This document shows positions 15,751-23,391 of a stretch of DNA of 64,000 nt, piece by piece (the first letter of the stretch is position 1; every line of letters begins with the position of its first letter). The position numbers and the translations under genes are program-made. The notes beneath the pieces were generated by a model, which was not told the origin of the DNA, did not search any database, and saw only the letters and a list, made by a program, of their open reading frames with translations. Source of the stretch: Prevotella sp. P5-92 (GTDB lineage: Bacteria; Bacteroidota; Bacteroidia; Bacteroidales; Bacteroidaceae); assembly GCF_002251245.1 (NCBI RefSeq), contig NZ_NPJG01000125.1:147916-211915 (forward strand), given 5' to 3'.

Positions 15751-16230
15751 ATTTGGCAATTTGGCAATCAAATCTTTTGACATTACTATCTAATACATTA
15801 TTTAAACATCTGATATATAGACATTTAACTATTATAAAATATGAAAATATCGTACTATTGCCAAATTGCCAAATTCAATGGGGGTGCATGTTTCGGTATT
15901 AATAATAAATAATATATAAATATATTATTTATTATTATGTATATTATACTATCAATCTGCAACAGGGCAGATGCACAATGAAAAAAGTAATTTGGCAATT
16001 TGGCAATTTGGCAATTTGGCCGCTAATAGGAAAAACTAAGTATATAATATGCTGTACTACAGTTGCTTAGCTAAATTTACAACCTAAAAACACCCAAAAA
16101 AAGCCATCTGAATTTGGCCAAAATTGCCAAATTCACGTCAAAAACTGCCATTTTTAGGCCAAAAATAGAGGTTTTTAAGGCTAAAATTGCCAAATTCACG
16201 TCAAAAATTGCCAAATTCACGTCAAAAACA
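15751..16230. repeat. Cluster of TTTGGCAA / TTGCCAAA repeats in AT-rich noncoding DNA
   Basis: This stretch has blocks of 8-9 base repeats in both orientations: ATTTGGCAATTTGGCAA at 15751, its reverse complement near 15858, four tandem copies at 15989-16020, and three copies of ATTGCCAAATTCACGTC between 16120 and 16220. TAGGCTAAAA-type palindromes follow. No coding potential is seen from 14943 to 16451. Similar AT-rich palindromic leaders occur at 27318-27440 on the other side of the island. Confidence 0.8.
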
Positions 16231-16480
16231 GCCATTTTTTAGGCTAAAAATTGAGTTACCTTAAGGCTAATATAGATACGCCAGTCTCGTTTATAGTTTG
16301 CCTTAGCCAATGTGTTACGAGGTATAGCATAACTAATACCGCAATGATATAGTTTTTTTACCTTTGTTCATTGCACACGTCATTTATTAACGAGTGCAAA
16401 AATACAAAATCAAATCGAATACACAAAATATTGCTCGTAAAAAGTTGACTATTAGTTAATTATTTCAAAATCTTCTGACC

Positions 16481-16906
16481 TTAACGGGACAGCAGTGTAT
16501 GGATTTCATTATCTCCCTCATTATTAAATTGTCTTATATAGTCATCAGAAATGTATTTCCAATATATCTTATTATCATCTGCATCAACAGAAAAGAAAAT
16601 ACAAACTTCATTACGCATTCTCATGGCGTATGCGACAAAATAAGCTGGAATTTCTGCTTTATTCTTCCCTTTGTATTTTGATTTATATGTCTTAGCTTGA
16701 ATAAATATATTTCCTATGGGATAATTGCTTTCTTCTATCAACTGAATAAACCCATCAATATTTGATGTCTTGTCATGATATTTTATTTCATCTATAATCG
16801 CTCTTGAATTGCAAAAAACATTACAGATACATAAATAAGACTTCCTATCCAAAAAATCATTTGGATTTGTAACTTTCCTAGGAATGAAATTTGTTTCTTC
16901 TGCCAT
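16481..16906 (-). CDS. DUF4365-like protein, probably frameshifted at the C-terminus
   Basis: A 141-residue protein, last gene of the leftward island operon, nine bases after the HNH gene. FNSEG-type endings and the core NIDGFIQLIEESNYPIGNIFIQAKTYKSKYKG resemble DUF4365, a PD-(D/E)XK-like nuclease fold in which an acidic residue and QxK (here D..., QAK) form the active site. The ORF ends HTLLSR at 16481, but shifting by one base at about 16499 continues as YTAVPLRSEDFEIIN and stops at 16452, which reads like a natural C-terminus. So a one-base deletion, or a sequencing error, is likely. Function is inferred from family resemblance only. Confidence 0.6.
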   Translation of the reverse strand: MAEETNFIPRKVTNPNDFLDRKSYLCICNVFCNSRAIIDEIKYHDKTSNIDGFIQLIEESNYPIGNIFIQAKTYKSKYKGKNKAEIPAYFVAYAMRMRNEVCIFFSVDADDNKIYWKYISDDYIRQFNNEGDNEIHTLLSR

Positions 16907-16915
16907 TATCTATAT

Positions 16916-17680
16916 CTATTTCCACCAGGGTTCGTATTGGTATTGTGGATTATCTTCTTTATCTTGCTTTGATTTATTACAATGTTCACAAGTAGTTTGA
17001 AGATTACAAGGGTCATTAGCGCCATACCTATTTAATGGCACGATATGGTCATAATTAACAGCATTTAAATGGGTATAAACATTAGTTAAATCTTTTCCAC
17101 AGAAAACACATCTACCATGATCCCTGTGAAAAACTGCAAGTTTTGCCCATTGGGGAATAGAGCATCTTTTTATTGTCCCGTTCTTTTCTATTGATTCTTT
17201 CGGAAAATCAAAGTCTCGTTCCTCATTTTCATTTTTAATTAATGCAGCAACAATATTATTGAATCTTACTAAAAAAGGATGATTTGCGAAGAGACAATAG
17301 AAAACTTCATCAGTGATATACTGAAATAATTCTTGAAACACACTTTCGTTATTTTTGTACCAATGATAAAAAGCATCTTCATCGTCCTCGTCGTATTCAG
17401 TTTTATATTTTACTCCATAAGTATTTGCGATCTCGACCCATTTATAATAAGCATCTTCGTCATAGCAGTCACCGTATTTCCGATACAAACGCCCATGGTA
17501 GTTAAGTAATTGCGTATAGATGTAAATATGCAGAAGACTAATCTTATTATATCGTATAACAGCATCTATAAGTTGTGTATTGTCGTAAGCCCAAAACATA
17601 GTTTCATCTTCCACCATCTTGTAAATGATGTCCGCAAATTCATATACATGATCAAATTTATAAGCTTCAAAACTAACCAT
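16916..17680 (-). CDS. HNH endonuclease domain protein
   Basis: A 254-residue protein. The C-terminal 70 residues form an HNH nuclease: FHRDHGRCVFCGKDL (first CxxC), NYDHIVPLNRYG (catalytic DH), DPCNLQTTCEHCNKSKQDK (Asn and second CxxC with NKSK). The N-terminal 180 residues are helical and unrecognised. HNH enzymes cut DNA and are common in restriction and other defence loci. It follows the unknown 213-residue gene by 79 bases on the same strand; the gap shows no clear promoter, so it may be part of the operon. Its base composition is markedly AT-rich compared with core genes in the window. Confidence 0.85.
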   Translation of the reverse strand: MVSFEAYKFDHVYEFADIIYKMVEDETMFWAYDNTQLIDAVIRYNKISLLHIYIYTQLLNYHGRLYRKYGDCYDEDAYYKWVEIANTYGVKYKTEYDEDDEDAFYHWYKNNESVFQELFQYITDEVFYCLFANHPFLVRFNNIVAALIKNENEERDFDFPKESIEKNGTIKRCSIPQWAKLAVFHRDHGRCVFCGKDLTNVYTHLNAVNYDHIVPLNRYGANDPCNLQTTCEHCNKSKQDKEDNPQYQYEPWWK

Positions 17681-17759
17681 ATTTATAATTTGTAGATTGA
17701 ATATTATTATATTGTCTTCCTAGTGCTATAAGAACCTTATTCGCAGACATTCGCTATTA

Positions 17760-18401
17760 TTATTTCATTATTTCAACTTTCCAACCCATTTTTAGAGCTG
17801 TGTTAATCTTATCCAAGATTTTCTTTTTGTCTTTAGTGCTGCTGTGGGTAAGCACATAAAGCCCAGGTTCTACTTCGCGCTGGGCATGACCATATTTTTT
17901 ATCCTTTGTTGTGGAAACCACGTTGATGCGACAAAATTTGACATCCAGTTCTCGAACTTTTAACAAGCCTGCCTCAATAATTGCAGAGGTGAATGTGGTG
18001 GCAGCATCGTGTTCCTGAAGAATAGAACCGTCTTTTCTACGGATACATAAACCTGTTTTGGGAGCAATCTGCGTTCTCTTGGTTTTCCTTGGGCCAAACT
18101 CCTTGTGTTCCACTTCAGGATCTGCCTCCAGTCGCTTGGCATCAATCAGTTCTGTGATGTTTGTCTTACGTGACAACGATACGCTAATAGGCATTCCTGG
18201 ATGATAGTCAACTACCAACACCAATTCACGTTGCACCTGTTTCAATGCAGGCTCAATGGTCTCTGTTACTACCGGAAGAATCTCTTTTTTGATGATGTCT
18301 TCTTCCAATTCACTTACCTGTCTCTCCAAATCCTCATTCAGAGAGAGACCTTCTTTCCGCAACGTTTCCATTGCCTTGTATAAATCGCTGAGTCTTGACA
18401 T
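17760..18401 (-). CDS. Unknown protein coupled to the methylase-SIR2 gene
   Basis: I do not recognise a named domain in this 213-residue protein. Residues 1-55 are likely coiled coil (MSRLSDLYKAMETLRKEGL through EDIIKKEIL). A central region (ELVLVVDYHPGMPISVSLSR) looks like beta strands. The C-terminal part has KFCRINVVSTTKDKKYGHA and GLYVLTHSSTKDKKKILDKI, which could be a small DNA- or protein-binding fold. It starts three bases after the methylase stop codon, so translation is probably coupled and the two proteins are likely partners. A specificity or adaptor subunit is my guess, not shown by sequence. Confidence 0.7.
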   Translation of the reverse strand: MSRLSDLYKAMETLRKEGLSLNEDLERQVSELEEDIIKKEILPVVTETIEPALKQVQRELVLVVDYHPGMPISVSLSRKTNITELIDAKRLEADPEVEHKEFGPRKTKRTQIAPKTGLCIRRKDGSILQEHDAATTFTSAIIEAGLLKVRELDVKFCRINVVSTTKDKKYGHAQREVEPGLYVLTHSSTKDKKKILDKINTALKMGWKVEIMK

Positions 18402-18404
18402 AAG

Positions 18405-21400
18405 CTATATAACATTGTAATTGTTCTGTGATTCTTTTTCTATTAATGGGGTCACAAGCTGTGTAAGTTCATCAAAAGAACTACATTCCTTAAGTTTCAA
18501 AGTAGAACTATTCCACCAACCTTCTATATATCGTTTGACATAACCTTCTATGCTTCTACGCGGGAACTCGCCAATTAGACTATCCATCAGTGAACGATGA
18601 ATGTTTAAATGGTAATTGGTGTTCTTTGCAAATGGCAGCCAAGTCTTGTGTAGTACTTCTTCATCTGCAATATCTATTACCTCTATCTGATCAAGAGGGC
18701 GATACTCAGAAGAAAAGGCTTTTAACATCATCTGTTTTGCTTCTTTGTCGCTTTTGGGCGCACTATATCCCCAAATAGTAACAATACAAGCATATTCCAA
18801 ATAATACTGTAACCTGTTCCAGGCATCTTGAATGTATATGTTCTGTGAATAATCCTTATTCTTAACCGGATATAGCAATCTCGGTGAAACCAATGGCTTA
18901 CCACATTCCGAACAAAATCTGTTTCGATAAGGTTCATAGCGTTTGCAGTCCTCACACACCCCAACTTCAACACAGCTGTGCAGGAATAACATCTGAGGCA
19001 AATCGTCTGTTATCTTATTCACCCGATTATAGGCTTGTATCAACAGCGGATCCCAATTAAACGTTGCTATGCAATCTTTGCTACGAAGTGACAAGATAAG
19101 ATAATCATAGAGCGTTGGGGCTTCAGGGATCTGCATTTGTCGATAATGATCAACAATACCATCCTCTATTTGCCTAACTACATCAGTATATTCCGATTTA
19201 GAGGCCAATTCAGAGTAAATGGCTTCAATGTTATTACTTTTGGTCTCCAGTTTTACGCCATCCAACAAACCGTCTATCCCGATTTCATGCATAAAGTTTT
19301 CCATAACAGGACTCTGGCGACCATATTTATCCCCATAGGGAATGGTTGCCTTTGTCGCTCCAGCACCCAATATAAAAAGATGTGGTCGTGAACGCATTAT
19401 CTCTGCTATGTCATTATCTTCTTGCTGTTCATACTCTTCTCGTGTAAATGGGGGATTGGGGTCTACAATGAGGACTTCATCGTAAGTCAGGCTGTAGAGG
19501 TGATAGACCTTCTTGTCTATCTCGTTTTCCAATGAGTTTGTTTCTGCCTGTGGATTCTCTTCTTTGGATATTAGGATTTTGTCTACCAAAGAAATGAATC
19601 CCTGTTGTTTATTCTGGGAGACATGTTTTATAGGAAGTTCTCCAACGCTACGTGCTTGTATCTCAGAAAAAACTTTCTTTGTTGATTTGTGTTCTGTTAC
19701 ATAATAGAAATTCAAAAGTTTTGAGTTAAGAAGGGCGAGAAGATATTTTAGTGAAATACATTTCTCTCCTTTTAACGTAACAACAACAATAGTATTTAGA
19801 GCATAATATTGGTTGTTGTCATAGGTGAATATCAAATTTGCAGATACTCTTCTAAATAATAGTTTTTCAGGAACTTCGAAAATCGTTTTTGTTTTGCATG
19901 AATGAATTCTTTCTAAACAATAATCAAGATACTCCCCAGTCCAAGTTACTGAATATTTATTTATATTTCTTCCATCTAATAATCTATAGTACTTTCCTGA
20001 TGGATTATCTCGTTTTACAGATAGTGACTTGTCACCCTTTAATGCAATAGCTTGATTTATATTGCATAGATCTTTAAGTTTTATGGAGTCAAGAGCGACC
20101 TTGCTATTTAAATTATTTGACTTGAAACTAAAAGCAAATATAGGTGATGTCATAAATTCACTCTTTTGCTTAGTACAATTATAATCAACAGAGTGTACAT
20201 CACTAATATAATACGATATTTCGTAATCGGGTTGTTTGTGTTTAGAAACAATAAAGGTAACATTCTCCACTACAGCATTTTCGAATGGCATTTTATCGTA
20301 AAACACAACTTTAAGAAGAGATGTCTCTTTAAGTAATAGTTTGCGAGTATCCTTATAGTATTCTTGCGTCAGTATCGTATTGGGAATAATATAAGAAAGA
20401 ACTCCATTATTAGCCGTAAGTTCAATACCAAGATGAGTGAAATAAATAAACGTATTTTGTCTTCCTCCAGAAGTGTTGTATCTCCTTTTTAAGTAGGCTC
20501 TATATGCCAATGGGGCAGATTTGTCTTTAGACAATTGATGGTATGGAGGATTACCTACAATAATATCAAATCCATCTTTAATACTAAACATCCATTCGCT
20601 ATCAAAGAATGGTGAAGAAGCGTTCTGGTCGAACATATCCCATGAGTTCAGTTGTTTGGCTCCGTCATTGCCTACCGCACCTGATTCTTCAAGTAATGCT
20701 GATAATTCCTGTCGGATTTCTGCTATGCGTTGGCGATACTTGCGCTTGGTCTTGACTGTTTTTGCACCGAAAATCTTATGACGGGCTTCCTTCATTTCCT
20801 CTTCCTTTTCTTTCACTTCATCCGTATCGAAAAGCGAAGCGTCAATCTTGTCCAAACCTATCAAGGTGTTGGCGGCAACGAATTTTGCTTCAAGATTGGG
20901 CAAAGGACGAATGCCGAAGTTGTCCGTCGGATTATCATTGGTCTTTTGGTCAACAACCAATGAGATAAAGAAACGGAGTTTGCTTATCTGGATGGCAATA
21001 GGTTGGATATCTACACCATAGATGCAGTTCTCTATCAAGTAGAGCTTACGGGCATAGTCAGGGCGATTGATGCTTTCGTCGAAACTACGCTCAATGTCCA
21101 TCAGCAATTCCAACCGTTCTTCTGAAATGTTTCTCATAAGGGCTTCTTTTGTCTCGCCTACAGCCAGATTCAACATCATCTCTTTCCATTTGGAGTTGTC
21201 TGGGTCAATGCGCTGGAGGATATGCACCATCTGTTGCAGTATGCCCATTGGAAATGCGCCCGACCCACAGGCTGGGTCGAGTATCTTGCAGTTGTATAGC
21301 GACTGCATGATGGCATGACGTTGCTCCTCATTCAGCTCAAAAGGTTCGTCGGTATATTGGAGCAGTTTGCGGTATTCCGTTTCAAGGTCTTCGCCTACGG

Positions 21401-22802
21401 TTCGTTTCAGATGTGCAACAAGACTCTCATCTACCATATATTGAACTATCTCACGAGGCGTATAGAAAGAACCTGTCTGTTTACGGGCGGTTGTCTGTGT
21501 TTCAGGGTTATATGCCGCCAAAAGATTTTCAAACACCTTGCCGAGAAGCTCAGGGTCGAGCGACACTTCCTTGTCAAAAGGAGTGTTTTCCTCTACCGTG
21601 AAATTGTATCGTTTGAGAATGTCAATGATACCCCGGGCGCTGACCTTTTTCTTTTTCTTATCGCCGTAAAACTCTGATAGGTCGATGTTCTTGCCAGCCT
21701 CTTCGCCAAAGAAGAGGAAGTCGGGGAATACGAGATATTTGTTCACAGCCTTGCGGTCAGTGAAACAATCGTAATACTTTCCCTTATCCTTATCATCGAG
21801 ACAGTCGAACAATCCTCCGTTAAGGAATGGCACTGTCTTGTTTGCAAGGTCAACAAACAACTGCGTGTTCTTGAAATATTCCTCATATCGCATCAGATAG
21901 TTGATATTGTAGTCGCCTTCTGATTTTCTGAATCGTCTGCCGTTCAGTTCTTGGCTGCCCTCTTCGCATATCGGACGATTGAGCATGGCAAAGAACAGGT
22001 TTTGCAGTATAGCCTTGTAATACTTGCTTTCCAAGGACTTTTGCTTGAACAGTCCTTCTGTTTTATGCGGATCAAAGTCCTTCAAGAGGTTTTCTGCAAT
22101 ATATTTCTCATCAAAAAACTCCTCGGGAATAAGATGACGTTGTTTCAAGAACCATACAAACATCAGACGAGTAATCAAGCGAATGGCACTCTCGTTGTTG
22201 TATTTGTCATCATCCGTTTTGTCTTCAATATCATTAGGGAACTTAATCTGTTTGATTGCCCAAGCATACCAGTCGCTCAATTCGCCATAGAAGTCATTGG
22301 TCAGAACCTCAACAGAGAAACGCTTGTGTAAATCCTCGTCATTAACCACTCTACCTTTTTCGTTAAGATACTTGTTTGGCGTATAATAAGATATACCCTC
22401 ACCGAGCAGGTAGCTGTAGCGTCGTGGATTGCTGTATGAACGAGTGATGCGTGAGTGCTCTTCATCAATATTAAGAGAAATTTCAATAAATGAGAAGCGA
22501 TAGGTTGCATCGTTATCTTCAGGAACGAAAGCAACAAGGGCACGGTCTTCCATCTCGTCGGTCAACAAGCGGAAAGCCTCTTTTGACAACGATACCCTTG
22601 CATCATTCTTTGAAGTATGTCGAATCTCATAGACTACAAGGTCGAGCGACTCGCAAGTGCCCAACTTTACTGCTTGAGTAGAATACTTTGTTTGGGTAAC
22701 AAATTCAACGTTTTCTTCCGTCTGAACGAAGTCCTCTGGAAGGAAACGGTTTTTCAGGAAACCAATAAATTCCTGTCTGTTATATGCTTTATTAAATTCC
22801 AT
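18405..22802 (-). CDS. Eco57I-type adenine DNA methylase with fused C-terminal SIR2-like domain
   Basis: A 1465-residue fusion. Residues 1 to about 1130 are a complete Eco57I-like N6-adenine methylase: LDPELLGKVFENLL and TGSFYTPREIVQYMV (residues 415-456), SAM motif DPACGSGAF (509-517), catalytic NPPY (751-754), and a target-recognition region near 800-1090. The natural end of such methylases (LYSLTYDEVLIVDPNPPFTREEYE) is followed without a stop by a SIR2-like domain, residues 1137-1465: LFILGAGATK (NAD loop), TFNWD, LHS, a CEDC...CSEC zinc pair, and IWGYSAPKSD. The methylase should mark host DNA. The SIR2-like part could hydrolyse NAD when triggered. The fusion is unusual. It is flanked by an upstream helicase gene and a downstream coupled unknown. 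Confidence 0.85.
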   Translation of the reverse strand: MEFNKAYNRQEFIGFLKNRFLPEDFVQTEENVEFVTQTKYSTQAVKLGTCESLDLVVYEIRHTSKNDARVSLSKEAFRLLTDEMEDRALVAFVPEDNDATYRFSFIEISLNIDEEHSRITRSYSNPRRYSYLLGEGISYYTPNKYLNEKGRVVNDEDLHKRFSVEVLTNDFYGELSDWYAWAIKQIKFPNDIEDKTDDDKYNNESAIRLITRLMFVWFLKQRHLIPEEFFDEKYIAENLLKDFDPHKTEGLFKQKSLESKYYKAILQNLFFAMLNRPICEEGSQELNGRRFRKSEGDYNINYLMRYEEYFKNTQLFVDLANKTVPFLNGGLFDCLDDKDKGKYYDCFTDRKAVNKYLVFPDFLFFGEEAGKNIDLSEFYGDKKKKKVSARGIIDILKRYNFTVEENTPFDKEVSLDPELLGKVFENLLAAYNPETQTTARKQTGSFYTPREIVQYMVDESLVAHLKRTVGEDLETEYRKLLQYTDEPFELNEEQRHAIMQSLYNCKILDPACGSGAFPMGILQQMVHILQRIDPDNSKWKEMMLNLAVGETKEALMRNISEERLELLMDIERSFDESINRPDYARKLYLIENCIYGVDIQPIAIQISKLRFFISLVVDQKTNDNPTDNFGIRPLPNLEAKFVAANTLIGLDKIDASLFDTDEVKEKEEEMKEARHKIFGAKTVKTKRKYRQRIAEIRQELSALLEESGAVGNDGAKQLNSWDMFDQNASSPFFDSEWMFSIKDGFDIIVGNPPYHQLSKDKSAPLAYRAYLKRRYNTSGGRQNTFIYFTHLGIELTANNGVLSYIIPNTILTQEYYKDTRKLLLKETSLLKVVFYDKMPFENAVVENVTFIVSKHKQPDYEISYYISDVHSVDYNCTKQKSEFMTSPIFAFSFKSNNLNSKVALDSIKLKDLCNINQAIALKGDKSLSVKRDNPSGKYYRLLDGRNINKYSVTWTGEYLDYCLERIHSCKTKTIFEVPEKLLFRRVSANLIFTYDNNQYYALNTIVVVTLKGEKCISLKYLLALLNSKLLNFYYVTEHKSTKKVFSEIQARSVGELPIKHVSQNKQQGFISLVDKILISKEENPQAETNSLENEIDKKVYHLYSLTYDEVLIVDPNPPFTREEYEQQEDNDIAEIMRSRPHLFILGAGATKATIPYGDKYGRQSPVMENFMHEIGIDGLLDGVKLETKSNNIEAIYSELASKSEYTDVVRQIEDGIVDHYRQMQIPEAPTLYDYLILSLRSKDCIATFNWDPLLIQAYNRVNKITDDLPQMLFLHSCVEVGVCEDCKRYEPYRNRFCSECGKPLVSPRLLYPVKNKDYSQNIYIQDAWNRLQYYLEYACIVTIWGYSAPKSDKEAKQMMLKAFSSEYRPLDQIEVIDIADEEVLHKTWLPFAKNTNYHLNIHRSLMDSLIGEFPRRSIEGYVKRYIEGWWNSSTLKLKECSSFDELTQLVTPLIEKESQNNYNVI

Positions 22803-22829
22803 AATAATTCCCGATTATCTATTTCATTT

Positions 22830-23096
22830 TTAAGGTTCACAAACAACACTACATTCCTCTGGAGTTGCCTCACACAATCCCGCATCCACGAAAAGTCCTT
22901 CATATCCAAGGTCTTCATCTAAACTTGGCCAATGTATTCCAGTATATCCAAGTATAAAATCGTCACGTTGGGCTTTGGTTGCATTCTCCAAACCTTTCCA
23001 TTTAGAAAATGGTGTACACACCCTGCGCCCATCTTTGGTTTCAATCCAAAGACAAGTGTCATCTATCCATACTTTATCAATATAAAATCTTTTCAT
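22830..23096 (-). CDS. DUF2442 domain protein (likely partner of the DUF4160 protein)
   Basis: An 88-residue protein with the full DUF2442 pattern: VWIDDTCLWIETKDGRRVCTPF (strands), then YTGIHWPSLDEDLGYEGLFVDAG. The start at 23096 (MKRFYIDKVW) is chosen over 23144 because it removes an unrelated leader and leaves a 16-base gap to the upstream gene. DUF4160 and DUF2442 genes are often adjacent and have been suggested to form toxin-antitoxin-like pairs; the biochemical role is unproven. The pair is embedded between the helicase and the methylase, on the same strand. Confidence 0.8.
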   Translation of the reverse strand: MKRFYIDKVWIDDTCLWIETKDGRRVCTPFSKWKGLENATKAQRDDFILGYTGIHWPSLDEDLGYEGLFVDAGLCEATPEECSVVCEP

Positions 23097-23112
23097 TATG
23101 TGATCCTCCTGT

Positions 23113-23346
23113 TTATTTATTGAAATAACTATGCCATCTTTCAATGATGATTTCTTTGTTTTCTAAAACTATAGACTCAATTAAAGACAAATCATGTCTT
23201 TTGAACCCATGGTTAAATACAAGTTCCACGGGTTCAACATTATATTTCGCTTCACACCCATCTTTTATAACATGTATATGGATGGGAGTGTGGTCATTAG
23301 AATAAAACATAAATCTAAAACCAAATATAATAAACAATGTAGGCAT
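23113..23346 (-). CDS. DUF4160 domain protein
   Basis: A 77-residue protein with the DUF4160 signature MPTLFIIFGFRFMFYSNDHTPIHIHVIKDGCEAKY, including the HxPxHxHV histidines. It starts 45 bases after the helicase stop and ends 16 bases before the DUF2442 start. Known members pair with DUF2442; I infer a small toxin-antitoxin-like module carried in the defence operon. Confidence 0.8.
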   Translation of the reverse strand: MPTLFIIFGFRFMFYSNDHTPIHIHVIKDGCEAKYNVEPVELVFNHGFKRHDLSLIESIVLENKEIIIERWHSYFNK

Positions 23347-23391
23347 AATTCAAATTTTATCTGCATATTTTGTTATATCTTACTAACTCAA

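Noticed and set aside
16359..16403. Promoter-like boxes TACCTTTG (plus) and TATTTTTG (minus) in the left repeat zone
   Set aside because: No gene starts downstream of either; probably chance matches in AT-rich DNA, or relics.
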